Positions 32,822 to 45,173 of a stretch of DNA of 64,000 bases are shown here, piece by piece. The stretch covers positions 496,001 to 560,000 of the forward strand of contig CAUEEP010000911.1 of the NCBI GenBank assembly GCA_958450365.1, written 5' to 3'. A program made the position numbers and the translations under genes. Numbering within the stretch: the first letter of the stretch is position 1; each line of letters starts with the position of its first letter. Source of the DNA: Mesorhabditis belari. Taxonomy: Eukaryota > Nematoda > Chromadorea > Rhabditida > Rhabditidae. Below the pieces are notes generated by a model. That model saw nothing but the letters and a program-made list of their open reading frames with translations, was not told the origin of the DNA and searched no databases.

Positions 32822-34073
32822 TTAGGTTGTTCGGATATAAACAATCGTTGCTAAACTTTTTGTTGTGAGAGAAGCTTTTAAAACATATCTTTCTGTATTT
32901 AAAAGTACGTTATCTTGCGCATATTTTGGAAACTTTTTAAACGGATAATTTGTTATTTTTAAGATCTTTTTTCTTGCTTTAGATGACCGACTTCGAACAT
33001 CAAGTTTGCGTCTGCTTACTTTACCACTTCAAACTGGGCAAAAAAAGTCGCGGGATCCCATCGAGATTTGGTCAAAGCATTTGGGAATGATGTATTGTCC
33101 GAAAGCCGATGCCGAGCCTGGTTCCGACGCTTTCAGAATGATTGTGAAAGTCTCGAGGATGATGAACACTCTCGTCGACCTCAAGCGGTAGACAACGATA
33201 TTTTGAGGGCTGCAATCGAACCGGGTCCTTGTCAAACGACGCGTGAACTTGCTCAACAGTTTCTATGTCCAAATTCTACCATTGATGAGCATCACCACGC
33301 CATTGGAAAGACGATCAGATGCGGGAAATGGTTTCCTCACGAGTTAAACAGTGCAAAAAAGGCTTCACGGGTCGCTAGCCGGAATCCTCATCCGCCACGC
33401 TAAATATCATGGCTTTTTTGATTCTCTCGTTACTGGAGATGAGAAGTGGATCCATTTCGATAATACTATTCGGAAACGGAAATGACTAGGACCAGGAGAA
33501 CGGCCAAATCCGACCGTAAAAGCGGACATTCATGGGAAAAAGATCATGCTCTCAGTATGGTGGAATAACAAGGTCCTTGTATATTTCGAGCTTCTACAAA
33601 CTGGCCAAACAGTCACATCCCCCCTCTACAAACAGCAACTTGATCGGGTCAATGAAGTTCTCATTCGTCAAGGAGTAGACACATCAAAGATAAAGTTCAT
33701 CCATTACAACGCTAGACCTCACGTTGCAAAGATGACTCAGCAAAAGCTGGAGAATCTAGGATGAGAGGCTTTACCACATCCGCCGTATGCTCCCGATTTG
33801 GCTCCCTCAGATTACCATTGATTCCGGTCGATTCAAAACTTCTTGGCCAATGAGAAATTCAAAAACCGTGAAGATGTCCAAAATTGGGTCGCCAAGTTTT
33901 TCGAGTCACAGTCGGCTGAGTTTTTCAAGAGCGGCATCAATTCTTTGCGCAAGAGATGGCAAGAAGCAATCAATAATAATGATGAATATACTTTGGATTA
34001 AACTGTGTTGTTTGTGTTTTTAAGGTAAATTTTGTCGACTACTGAAACGCTCGTTTATATCCGAACAACCTAA
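32822..34073 (+). mobile_element. Mariner element with intact terminal repeats and a TA target duplication
   Basis: Length is 1252 bp. The left end TTAGGTTGTTCGGATATAAA and the right end are exact reverse complements over at least 21 bases, flanked by TA on both sides. The empty site (GAATATAACAATTGG) is visible at 7645 and 45290. The transposase (start 32983, MTDFEHQVC) is decayed. A shift occurs soon after the first helix, in-frame stops interrupt the catalytic half, and the second catalytic Asp is replaced (HYNARPH where HDNARPH is expected). The first catalytic Asp (VTGDEKWIHFD) and the third (APDLAPSD) remain. Well-preserved termini mean it could still be moved by a related transposase. 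Confidence 0.9.
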
Positions 34074-34679
34074 TAACAATTGGATTTTTGGCAAAGAGAA
34101 ACTAACTTTTTGGAATCCCTTTCAATGTTTCTAATCATTCAACCAAGAAATTTTATTGATTATTTGATTGTCAAAAATATGGATCATATTGTTGCCCGGA
34201 CGAAACTCAACCGCGATCAAATCTGGGATGCTCGGGAAACAAATATGGTGCAATCTCGTTATCTTATAAACATTATCTTGTCATATCAAGTAACGGAATA
34301 TCAATATCGCCTCTTGTTCCGGCGACGGTTAACTTTCAACTCATATTTTTAGGCTTCACGAAGAATTTTCGCATTGCCGATCGCTTTTCTTTTGCCTCGG
34401 TTCCTTCGTTCACAGGATTGGCGTCTTGAACTGAAAATTTGTGGGTTCATTGGTGCTGATTAATGATTAATAAACCAGCCCTAACCTTTGAATTCTTTTT
34501 CATCGTTTCGAAGCATTCGACCAAGAATATCGTGATCAATTGAATAGGCAGAAAATCCTACAAATTTTGGGCTGTTCAAAGCTTCCCCATAGTTTTCCGC
34601 CAGCAATTTTCCGTTGCAAGTGTTGGCTTTGGTTGAAAAGCTGCTTTTTTTCTCTCAAAATTGACCTAATCCATCACTT

Positions 34680-34855
34680 TTAGCATTTTAACAAATCTTT
34701 TATTGGAAATTCATCATTCACGCTTTAGAAAACAAGCTTTTACTATTGAAAATGCTGAAAGTGACCCATTGCATCGATCTGCTCCTTGCCAAGAATGATT
34801 CTTTTTATTTACAGGTAGAAAGGCGCGATTCAAGATGCCAATGATGACCTCAGCA
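34680..34855 (+). pseudogene. F-box promoter and start fragment
   Basis: This is the 5' flank with the inverted repeat (ATGCTGAAAGTGACCCATTG) and TTTACAG, but the initiator is mutated (GTAGAAAGG). Homology ends about 35 bases later, where other repeat sequence (TCAGCAAAATCATTCTTC) is joined. The duplicate at 45888-46047 has the same break. Confidence 0.65.
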
Positions 34856-35107
34856 AAATCATTCTTCAAAACGAACAAATACTCGAACGGACCAAAAATT
34901 TTGCATCATTTAGCAGTTGGTGAGCCCGGGCCCTGATCTCAAAGCGTTGCCGCTCAACTCTGAGACGCAGGGCAGCAAACTTGTTTTGACACATCTCAAA
35001 CTTCCAACATTAAAGTATGAAGGCCACCTTGGGTTCGTCTTATTTCGCTTCTTTACTCTTAACAAATACTGAAGTCTAGTCGTATGAAGGTTAACTTCTC
35101 GAAATCA

Positions 35108-38100
35108 TGAGAAAATCATCTAAATTTCAGTTTCCTTTTTTTTTCCCCTTTTTTTACTTGTTTGGATACTGTTGTTCGAACTCCAAATTCGTTGTTGACG
35201 GAATGGATTGACTCAATCTTGTTTAGATACTTGATTGGTTGTTCGATCGACACCTCAGATCCCAAGTTTGTTCATTTACGAACCTTTTTAGGCATTGATT
35301 AACGCATCTGTCAGAAACGACCAAACGAGTGTATCGGTTTCAGTGTTGTTTGTTGTGTTTGTGTTTGTTAACTTAAAGTGTTTGTTTGTAACGAGTGTTT
35401 GTTGTTAAGCAATTCTTCATTTTGTAGTGAGTTGTTCTTAGTGAATCGCTTTTAAGCTGCCTGGCTGCGGCAATTTATGCTGATCACGTACTTTGCTCTC
35501 CGACAAACGACAAACGCTTTCTGGCACACCGCTTTCTTTGATTTTTGCGGGATAACTGGGCAATTTTGATGTAGCAACGCACAAGTGAGTTGAGTATTGT
35601 AGTCTAAGCAAATGTTTCAGTGAAGCCAGGCTTTTGTTTCGCAAATTTAACCTTAAAGTCGGGTCCACCAATTGCTAAATTCAGCAAAATTTTAGGTTCG
35701 TTCGAGTATTTGTTCGTGTTGGCGAATGATTTTGCTGAGGTCGGCAGCTGCAAGAGAGTCGGTTTCTTTCAACACTTTGTAGTAGTCGTTCCAAGCTTCC
35801 TCGTAAAGCCATCATTTAGTTTTCGTCCTTGAAAATGCATTAGAAATAAGCATTGCTCCTGAAATAACCGACATCCAATCTTTAAAAAGGAAACGGCGGT
35901 GGAAATCTTCGATTTTGGCCGCGACGTGGATCTCCAAGGTTGGCCAGAAAAGTTGGGAAACTTCTGGACGGTACCTAGGCAATAAAATTCCGTCGACCTT
36001 AAGATCATTTCGGCAATAAAATTCAGACAACTTTAAACATTTTGACGTTTCCATAAGAAAAATTACAAAAATTTAGGCTAACTTTCACCCACGTCTTGGT
36101 TATTCTAAAGTTCGGCAATTCTAAATTTTAAATAACATTTGGATACCTGAAAGATAAGGCTCTTTTTAAGCCTTCAAAAAGCTTTAAAAACCGATTACAA
36201 AAATGGTTCTAAATCATGGCTTGAAGTCAGGCCAAATTTGTCCTCGTCAATTTTTGGTCATCAAAAAACAAAAGAGCAGCCTCTAATCAAAGCAATTTTC
36301 TGCATGAAAAATAGACGTGCTTATGCTTGTCATTGTTTGTTTTAACCAGTTTTGTGATTTGCCTTGAGGTGTTTTGGACAGATTCAAACTTGGCTCTAGG
36401 AGCCATCAATGGATCCACCTTTGGAGCAATATACAGTAAACGTTGAAGAAATGTGCCCGCTCAGCCCGCGATCATGCCATACCGCGACTATCCGAGTTGT
36501 GAATGTTGGCGAAAATTATAATATCTGAATTGTTTACAGTCGAAATCAGCCTCAAACCAATTTCCCGTTCTAGTGAATCTAAAACGTTCGGTGAAACATG
36601 AAAAGTGCAAAAAGCCTGCAAAAAGATCTAAAATGTCAATGCCAATATATAATCTACCTTCTCTCTTAATAATAATATAAGTCTGATATTTTATTCAGAT
36701 GATAAAGTGAAATTCAATAAATAAATCTTAGAGAAATGCACAGCGAGGCAAAAATGTAGATACAAACTTTGAATTCAACTTGTTAAGGATAAATAAAACC
36801 CGACATAGCATGCCGACATAAAATGTAAGGCCAGCAAAACATTACAATAAAACATTAATGATCGATCATTTCATCGGGCTTGATGTAAAAGGCGAAAAAT
36901 TCCTTCAAGTACAACATGTAGATGCAATCTCGCGTCGCATTGATATTTCGTCGGAAACACAGAGTTTTCATCATGAAAGTTTTCATCGTTGTAACGTCAT
37001 CGTATCTGCTTCCCCTCCCACGATCGTTTGCCAATGCAATCAATGGTTGACGATTTTTCCCGTAGATTTGTTTCACTCCTGGATATCCCTTGAGAAGAAC
37101 AACGATTGTAGCCTTCATATCCTCCATAAAATCGTCGCAAAATGTCACAACCGCTGCGGGGTTTTTGCTCGGAATTCCGTGGCTAACCATGCTTAGAATG
37201 GCTGCAACGATGAGATTTCGGTCGTGATTACAACTGATTACAACATATTTGATGTGGGTCTTTATAAAAGCATTGTAGTAAAACTGAAATTCATCATCAT
37301 CTTGACAATAAAATTCGGCCATTTCACACTCGTTGAGTTGAGTCTCAATGAAATGCCCAACAAGATCTTTTATTGCTGGAGCTTTTCGAAGGAAGCTCGG
37401 TAGATCCGCGTATCCGATCTTGATTGACAAATGAGAAAGCAACTCCAGGCGCACAGGCGAACAGTCTCCCAAATAGAGTGAATCCACTACCTTCAATTGT
37501 TTCAAAAAAGCGGCGTGATTCTTGTCGATTGGGACGTCATAACCGACGTCATAACGGACGTCGATTGGGACACCATCCATCCACAATTCATTGCAGGATC
37601 GAATGTTTTTAATAAAAGGAGAATGACGAATGACATCCAGACTGACTTTAAGTGACTCCGAGTTCAGCTTCTTCAGGTTGATTACTTCAATTCTCTGTGG
37701 ATCAATTTGGTATGGATCAAACCCAAACTGAATCGCATGCACATGATGTCCAAAAGCGATCGATGGTCGACTCGACATGATACATTGGAATCCTTGATTG
37801 ACTTTCACCAATTCAATCACATCTTTTGCCTCCAATTGCTCCAAAATCTCCAACTGCAGATCGAAGCAAAGACGTTCGATTGGAAATGTTGTCATATTCC
37901 ACATGATCATTGGCATCTTGAATGGCGCCATTCTACCTGTAAATAAAAAGAATTAGTCTTTGTAAGGAGCAGATCAATGCAATGGATCACTTTCAGCATT
38001 TTCATAGTAAAACCTTGTTTTCTAAAGCGTGAATGATGAATTTCCAATGAAAGATTTGTTAAAGTGATAAAAGTTATCCATTGCACGGTTCTAGTACCAG

Positions 38101-38735
38101 AAAAGAAATAAGAAAACGAAAGAAATAAGCATAAAATCATTTATTCTAGTGGAATTTAACAAAACCAAAGCCTATTTTTTACATTATTCGGAGAGATTTG
38201 GCAAGGTATGCTACAAAGATGTTAAAAACAGCACAAAAACACTGTGATCTAGACAAATGAATTAAAAAACTAATATTTTAAATACGTGAGGTGCTTTAAG
38301 ATGGGGTCTCATGCGTAAGATATCCTGGATTTGTTAAATTCTAATCATTCTGCTTCAAGAATAGGCGTTTATTTGAGAAAATTGGGAAATTCTAGGATTT
38401 TAAACGTTTGAAAGCTTTGCGAATATGAAAGTTAAAAGACTGAAAAACATTTTGCACCGTATGCTATAATAAATGTTAAAAACAAGACAAAAACACCGAA
38501 ATCTAGAGAGACCAAAGAATAAAGAATGTCGTCAAATTCTTCACTTAAATGCTAACAGTTACAGTAGGGTGAAATTGGCATGGTGTGCTATTAAAATGTT
38601 AACAACAGCACAAAAACTCATACAAAAACTAGACAAATGAATTAAAAAGCTAATATTTTAAACAGATGAGGTGCTTTAAGATGGGGTCTCATGCTTAAAA
38701 TACCCTGGATTTGTCAAATTTTAATCATTTTGCCT
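35108..38735. repeat. Segmental duplication (partner 1-3630)
   Basis: Same order and orientation as 1-3630 at very high identity. It includes the dispersed repeat with minus-strand open stretches (35438-35671, 35812-36054), the F-box-like gene and its 5' flank. The main difference is a patch at about 37760-37865. Confidence 0.88.
36855..37931 (-). CDS. F-box-like protein, intact
   Basis: A complete frame of 358 residues from the ATG at 37931, five bases after TTTACAG. It has the F-box region (FPIERLCFDLQLEILEQLEA, VIELVKVNQGFQ), a leucine-rich middle with a local expansion (VPIDVRYDVGYDVPID, from a repeated GACGTC-containing unit at about 37525-37570), then LCFRRNINATRDCIYML and KPDEMIDH. 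It is the intact version of 1746-2821. The first 65 or so codons instead resemble other paralogues (LQLEILEQLEA as in 42861-43867, CIMSSRPS as in 11501-12482), as expected from gene conversion. Likely a ubiquitin-ligase adaptor by resemblance. Confidence 0.8.
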   Translation of the reverse strand: MAPFKMPMIMWNMTTFPIERLCFDLQLEILEQLEAKDVIELVKVNQGFQCIMSSRPSIAFGHHVHAIQFGFDPYQIDPQRIEVINLKKLNSESLKVSLDVIRHSPFIKNIRSCNELWMDGVPIDVRYDVGYDVPIDKNHAAFLKQLKVVDSLYLGDCSPVRLELLSHLSIKIGYADLPSFLRKAPAIKDLVGHFIETQLNECEMAEFYCQDDDEFQFYYNAFIKTHIKYVVISCNHDRNLIVAAILSMVSHGIPSKNPAAVVTFCDDFMEDMKATIVVLLKGYPGVKQIYGKNRQPLIALANDRGRGSRYDDVTTMKTFMMKTLCFRRNINATRDCIYMLYLKEFFAFYIKPDEMIDH

Positions 38736-39822
38736 ATACACAAAAGTTTTCAAACAAAATTCACAAGATATTAGAGTAGTCACAGCAAAACAATATGGAT
38801 CAGGAAAATGCAGAAGAAGAAAGCTCTATCAGCTCAATTTTGTTTAACTCTCTTTTGTAGAAAAAGGGAACGGAAAGTAATCGATTTGAGGTAAAACAAG
38901 TATAGTAAAACTCTATTTTTAGCCTTCCAGACATACCTACGAATAGTAGACGAAGCTGCCGATTGAAATACTCAGGCAATTCGACTCGTTTAAATCGATA
39001 AACGAGTCACTAAGAACAACTTACAATAAAATGAAGGATAGCTTAACAACAAACAACGCTGAAACCGATACACTCCTTTGGCAGATTCTGACAGATGCGT
39101 TAATCAATGACTAAAAAGTTCGTACAAGAACAAACTTAGGATCTGACGTGACGATCTAACAATCAATAAAGTATCTAAAAAAGAGGCAATCGATTCCGTC
39201 AACAACCAATTCGGAGTCCGAACAACAATATCCAAACAAGTAAAAAAACGAGAGCTATTTGAAAACCGAAATTTAGATTTTCTTCTCGATTTCGAGAAGT
39301 TAATCCTAAAATGATTGGTTGAAGAATTGGGACAATGGAAAGAGATGCAAAAAGTGGGTATAGGCTTTAGCAACAAGAGCTAGAAGAGTTGAAACTTTGA
39401 ATTCAACTTGTTACGGATACATAAAACCCATTAGAATGCCGATATAAAATGATTAGAAAAGCCTTTTTTCGGCGATGTCTGACTCGAAACGCAGAAGCGA
39501 AAGCGGGAAGAAAGAATGATTCGGAGAAAAAATGATTGGTATTTAGGCATTTTCCCCAGAAAACCTTATTTTTGGTTTTACATATCTATTTTTAGTAGGA
39601 GTAACAAACGTTAAGAATCATACTTTATTCATGGTGCATGAAAAAAGTGAGCCGAATATTTAAGACAGCCAAATAAGACATTTAAATTCAAATTCTCGGA
39701 GATTAAATTTCGGTTTGATAAATCTCGGAGTTGGAGATTAGTCAATGCTAGCTTAAAGGCAAAAACAAGATTTAAAGCACGCAAAGGCAATGTAAGGCCA
39801 GCAAAAAAATAGCAATAAAACA
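38736..39822. other. Repeat mosaic, gene-free
   Basis: About 38740-38990 looks single-copy with no gene. About 39000-39420 is an inverted copy of part of the 17700-17950 repeat, and 39420-39822 is inverted F-box 3' flank leading to the next gene's stop. Confidence 0.45.
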
Positions 39823-40839
39823 TCAATGATCGATTATTTCATCGAGTTGATGTAGAAGGCGAAAAATTCATTAAAGGACAACATGTAGATGCAATCTCGC
39901 GTCGCATTGATATTTCGTCGGAAACACAGAGTTTTCATCGTCAAAGCGGGATATCTGCTTTGCTTCAAACGCTCGTTTGCCAATGCAATGAATGGTTGAC
40001 GACTTTTCCCGTCGATTTGTTTCAATCCTGGATATCCCCTGAGAAAAACAACGATTGTAGCCTTCATAAGGTATACAAAATCGCTGCAAACTCTCACAAA
40101 CGCTGCGGGGTTTTTGCTCGGAATTCCGTGGCTAACAATCCTTTGAATCGCTGCGACGATGACATCTCCGTTGTAACAATCGATTCCTACATATTTGATG
40201 CGGGTCTTTATAAAGGCATTGTAGTAAAACTGGAATTCATCATCATCTTGACAATAAAATTCGACCATTCTACATTCGTTGAGTTGAGTCTCAATGAAAT
40301 GCCCAACAAGATCTTTTATTGATGGAGCTTTTTGAAGGAAGCTGGGTAGACCCGCGTATCTCTTGAGCTTGATTGACAAATGAGAGAGCAACTCCAGGCG
40401 CACAGGCAAACAGTCAAGCAAATAGAGTGTATTCACTGCCTCTAATTGTTTCAGAAAAGCGCCGTGATCCTTGTTGATTGGGCTGCCGTAATTCTTGTCC
40501 ATCCACAATAGATTGCACGATCGAATGTTTTTTGAAGAAAGGAAAATGACGAATGACATCCAGACTGACCTCAAGTGACTCCGAATTCAGCTTCTTGAAG
40601 TTGATTGCTTCAATTCCTTCCGGATCAAACCCAAACTGAATCGCATGCACATGATGTCCAAAAACGATCGATGGTCGATTCGAAATCATCCATTGGAACC
40701 CCTGATTGACTTTCACCAACTCAATCACATCTTTTGCGTCCAATTGCTTCAAAACCTCCAACTTCAGATCGAAGCAAAGACGTTCGATTGGAAATGTTGT
40801 CATATTCCACATCATCATTGGCATCTGGATTGGCGCCAT
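39823..40839 (-). pseudogene. F-box-like gene with two frameshifts
   Basis: The start at 40839 is in family context, with the F-box region intact (FPIERLCFDLKLEVLKQL, VIELVKVNQGFQWMIS). An extra T near 40530 shifts the frame after the DVIRHFPF block; the remainder is open in the next frame (NIRSCNLLWMD, LELLSHLSIKLKRYAGL, LCFRRNINATRDCIYML). A second small deletion near 39848 (ATCGAGTTGATG for ATCGGGCTTGATG) replaces the KPDEMIDH end by NSMK. Both shifts lie at single bases, so this is either a young pseudogene or, less likely, sequencing error. Confidence 0.78.
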
Positions 40840-41600
40840 TCTACCTGTAAATAAAAAGAATTAGTTTTTGGAAGGGCAGAGCAATGCAATGGCTCACTTT
40901 CACTATTTTCAATAGTAAAAGCTTGTTTTCTAAAGCTTGAATGATGAATTTCCAATAAAAGATTTGCTAAAATGCTAAAAGTGATCCATTGCACGGTACT
41001 AGTACTAAAAAAGAATGAAAACGAAAGAAATCCGCATAAAATCATGTGTTCTAGTGGAAATTAACAAAACCCAAGTCTATTTTTTACATTATTGAATGAT
41101 ATGTGGCACGGTATGGTATTAAAATGTTAAGAACAGCACAAAAACACTGAAATCTAGACAAATGAATTAAAAAATAATATTTTAAACAGGTGAGGTGCTT
41201 TAAGATGGGGTCTGGCACGTAAAATATGCTGGCTTTGTCAAATTCTAATCATTTAGGATTAAGAAAAGGCGTTTAGCTGAAAAAATGGGAAATTCTAGAA
41301 TTCTAAACATTTTAAAGCCTTGCGAATATGAAATTGGAAAGAATGAGAAGATTTCTCCAATCGCTTTAAATATTTAGCTTATTGATTGAATAACTTAATT
41401 TTAAAAGGATCACCTTCGAAGGCCTGTGCCAGATGGAATGCGATTACGCGTCCGCGCAAAGAACACCTCGCCGGTGATTTTGATAGGGATTTTTTGCTTT
41501 TTTAGATGGGGATCGCACAAAAAGAAACTGTAAATTCAGCTGTAAATTTGTACTCGGGGGTTTCGAGGTCGGTGAATTGAGTGGGGGCGTTTATCTTGCT
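40840..41600. other. F-box 5' flank
   Basis: This has the usual upstream sequence with the inverted repeat (TGCAATGGCTCACTTTCACT at 40883 and its partner near 40975-40995) and the GAGGTGCTTTAAGATGGGGT segment. It then runs into a distal segment shared with 3770-3990 and 50900-51010. Confidence 0.5.
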
Positions 41601-41829
41601 TTATCTTGTATTTTTGGTGATTTTAAAATTTTGCGAAACGAACTTTAGTTCAAATTCAGCTGTTATTCTGTTGTTGTTGTTGTTCAAATTCTTAACAGAC
41701 AACCAAAAAATCTTTGAGGACTTGATTTATTTTTTTTGTTTTTCAAGTTTATTTTTCTTTAAAGTTTGCTTTGTTCAATTTTCTCTGATAAAAGTTGATA
41801 GTTTTGATTTTCTTCTCTTCTCACAACAT

Positions 41830-42245
41830 TTGAAAAATTTCCACGTATTTTCTGGTCACCTTGCATAGTTTTCCATGGTTTAACGGTCTTTTTGGACATT
41901 GTGTATGTTATTGAATAAATCCCTTGAGAAAAGCAACGATTGTAGCCCTCATCTAGTCCAAAAATCGATCGTTAGTGGTTTTTTCCGCCGCAAACCCTCA
42001 CAACCGCTCCGGGGTTTTTGCTCGGAATTTCGTGGCTAACAATCCGTTGAATGGCTGAAACGATGTCATTTACGTTGGAAGGTTTGCAGATTTTCCGAAG
42101 TGACTTCCCATAGATCGCCAAGGCTAAATAGAGATCTCCCAATTTGATTACAAGTGTTTTGTATTTTGTGGCTTGAAGTGTAAATTATATCGTGGATGAT
42201 CTGGATTACGGTAGGTTTCGTCGGAAAACCTACTGTAACTGCTAG
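41830..42245 (-). pseudogene. Junk junction of RTK and F-box pieces
   Basis: About 41830-41918 matches RTK 3' flank (as at 51115-51210). 41919-42065 is an F-box-like fragment of the GIPSKNP region on the minus strand. About 42075-42140 is the start of the RTK kinase exon (SLGDLWEVTSENLQ). It is followed by about 100 bases matching 21294-21400 in reverse. It shows that pieces of both loci have been joined repeatedly. Confidence 0.65.
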
Positions 42246-42705
42246 CATTTACAAGAAGAATTTGACGAAATCCTTCATTCTTTGCTCTGCCTAGATTTCT
42301 GTGTTTTTGTGGTGTTTTTAACCTTTATTATAGCATACGGTGCAAAATTTTTTCATTCTTTCAAATTTCATATTTGCAAAAATTCTAGAATTTACCAATT
42401 TTCTCTACTAAGCGCCATTTCTTAATGCAAAATGTTTAGAATTTGACAAATCCAGGATATTTTACGCATGAGACCCCAACTTAAAGCACTTAAAGCTTAA
42501 AGCCCCAACTTAAAGCACCTGTTTAAAATATTAGTTTTTTAATTTATATGTCTAGATTTCAGTGTTTCTGTCCTGTTTTTAACATTTTTATAGCATACCG
42601 TGCCAAATCTCACTCAATAATGTAACAAATAGACTTGGGTTTTGTTAAATTCCACTGGAATACATGATTTTCTTTCGTTTTCATTCTTTTTTGGTGCTAG
42701 AACCG

Positions 42706-42814
42706 TGCAATGGGTCACTTTTAGCATTTTAACAAATCTTTTATTGGAAATTCATCATTCACGCTTTAGAAAACAAACTTTTACTATTGAAAATGCTGAA
42801 AGTGATCGATTGCA
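42706..42814. promoter_or_regulatory. Inverted repeat upstream of an F-box-like gene
   Basis: Arms at 42706-42730 and 42790-42814 (TGCAATGGGTCACTTTTAGC and its reverse complement, with mismatches). The downstream arm ends 46 bases before the ATG at 42861, exactly as at 15586. Confidence 0.6.
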
Positions 42815-42860
42815 TTGATCTGCTCCGTACAAAGACTAATTCTTTTTACTTACAGGTAGA

Positions 42861-43867
42861 ATGGCGCCATTCAAGATGCCAATGATCATGTGGAATATGA
42901 CAACATTTCCAATCGAACGTCTTTGCTTCGATCTGCAGTTGGAGATTTTGGAGCAATTGGAGGCAAAAGATGTGATTGAATTGGTGAAAGTCAATCAAGG
43001 ATTCCAATGGATGATTTCGAGTCGACCGTCGATCGTTTTTGGACATCATGTGGATGATATTCGATTGGAGTTTGAAGAACTCAACATCAAGAAGCTGAAT
43101 TCGGAGTCACTTGAGGTCAGTCTGGATGTCACACGTCATTTTCCTTTCATCAAAAACATTCGATCCTGCAATCAATTGAGTATGCGCAAGGATTACGACA
43201 GCCCAATCGACAAGGATCTTGCTGCTTTTCTGAAACAATTAAAGGCAGTGAATTTACTCTATTTGGATAACGATTCGGTTCTGCACCTGGATTGGCTTTC
43301 TCATTTGTCAATGAAGATCAAGAGATGCACGGGTCTTCCCAGCGACCTTGAAGAAGCTCCATCAATAAGAGATCTTGTTGGGCATTTCATTGAGGCTCAA
43401 CTCAACCAATGTGAAATGGTCAGATTTTCCTGTAATGATGATGATCGATTTCACTTTTACTACAATGCTTTGATAAGGACCCACATCAAATATGTTGTAA
43501 TCAGTGGCTGCGACGAAGATCTCATGGTTCTAGCCATTCAAAGGATTCTTAGCCACGGAATTCCGAGCAAAAACCCTGCAGGGATTGTGAGTATTTGCAG
43601 CCTTGATTTTTTCGCGACGATACGAAGGCTACAATCGTTGCTCTTCTCAAGGGATATCCAGGAATGAAACAAATCAGCCGGAAAAATCGTCAACCAGTGA
43701 TTGCATTGGCCAACGATCGTGGGAGGCGAAGCAGATATCCCGCTTTGACGATGAAGACTCTGTGTTTGCGACGAAATATCAATCCGACGCGAGATTGCAT
43801 CTACATGTGGTATCCGCGTGAATTTCTCGCCTTTTACATCAAGCCAGATGAAGTAATCGATTATTGA
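42861..43867 (+). pseudogene. F-box-like gene frameshifted near its 3' end
   Basis: The start at 42861 is in family context. It has the F-box region FPIERLCFDLQLEILEQLEA then VIELVKVNQGFQWMIS, a middle with LDWLSHLSMKIKRCTGL, and GIPSKNPAGIVSICSLDFF. One base is missing near 43612 (TTTCGCGACGATAC against TTTCTGCGGCGATAC at 31550). The first frame therefore ends at 43667, while the tail (MKQISRKN, LCLRRNINPTRDCIY, KPDEVIDY) is open in another frame to 43867. Confidence 0.8.
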
Positions 43868-44746
43868 TGTTTTATTGCTATATTTGGCTGGCCTTACATT
43901 GCCTTTGCGTGCTTTGAATCCCGTTTTTGCCTTTAAGCTAGCATTAATTAGTCTTATCAATTTATCGGAGATTTATCAAACCGAAACTTTTAAATTTTGG
44001 TGGTTAATCCCGGTTTTTCGTGACTCTTTCTTGTGACTAGTTGATTATTTATTCTTTCGGGTTACTACGTGTTTGAATTTGAAATCTAATCTCCGTGAAT
44101 TTGAACTTAAATGTCTTTGCTTGAATTTGTATTTAATTATCTTCCTTTAGATATTTGAATTTGCCTTAATTTCTAAACTTTCTTTACAAGAGTCCAGAAG
44201 TTAAATATAATTTCAATTCTTTTCTGTACCTTTATGTTTTCTAAGCCAAAAGCGGCTCCTTCGATGTATTTTCATATTCGGCTCACTTTTTCATGCACCA
44301 TGAATAAAGTATGATTTTTAACGTTTGTTACTACTGTTAAAAATAAATATGTAAAACCAAAAATAAGGTTTTCTCTGAAAAATGCCTGAATACCAATCGT
44401 TTCTGCACCGAGTCATTCTTTCTTTCCTCTCTTTGCCTTCTTGGTTTCGAGTTAGACATCGCTGAAAAAAAGGCTTATCTGATCTGATCATTTCATATCG
44501 CCAAACATCAGTAATAAATTTAATGGAAAATTCTGTTGTTTGAACTCCAAATTCGTTGTTGAAGGAATGGATTGAAATGTACTGTGGCACAGTTGGGAAT
44601 CGAAAATGTACAGTTTTCTGGAAAAAACGTACAAATTTTGGCCGGTGACGAAAGAATTTGGTGTCAACAAAGTGCTTTGCGTAAAAAGTCCTTTTGGAAA
44701 TTGGTTTTAGGCTGATTTCGACTGTAAGCAAGCCAGATTTAGCTTA
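43868..44746. repeat. F-box 3' flank and palindrome-arm repeat
   Basis: Near-identical to 31809-32700. A conserved minus-strand frame (44318-44731) lies mostly in flank repeat. It is not supported as a gene because the equivalent frame in the partner copy is broken. Confidence 0.55.
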
Positions 44747-45173
44747 CCGTAATAATTCTAATAGAAGACCATGGTCTTCTAATTTTCAACCCCCCAAAAT
44801 TGATCGGTCAAAAAAAGTAGGTAAGGGTCCCCTACATAAATCAAAAAATTAAAAATTGTTAAAAACTATCTCAAACGATAGCTCTTGGCCCAAAACATGC
44901 CAAAAACATGTCTAAAAGTGAAATTATTTTCTTGCCCGGACTCCATAGAAAATCTTTAAAAAAAAATCCATGTGGGGGACCACATAAAATTTTTTTCTAA
45001 AAAGTTATTTTTTCAAAAACTACGTCTCCAATTTAACTGCCGAGGCTAAAATATTACTATCTGGACCGAAATCTATCATTCTACTTAAAAAGAAGTTTTA
45101 AAAAGTCCCGATTTCAAGGGGTCAGGGGGGTGGTCTTCTATTAGAGACTGGTCTTCTATTAGAATTATTACGG
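44747..45173. mobile_element. 427-bp MITE with 25-bp terminal inverted repeats
   Basis: The ends are perfect 25-base inverted repeats beginning CCGTAATAATTCTAATAGAA, flanked by TA. The empty site GCTTAATTCTC is visible in the duplicate near 32700. There is no open frame. The right end contains an extra subterminal copy of the terminal motif (GGTCTTCTATTAGA twice). Structure and TA target fit a Tc1/mariner-type non-autonomous element. Confidence 0.88.
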
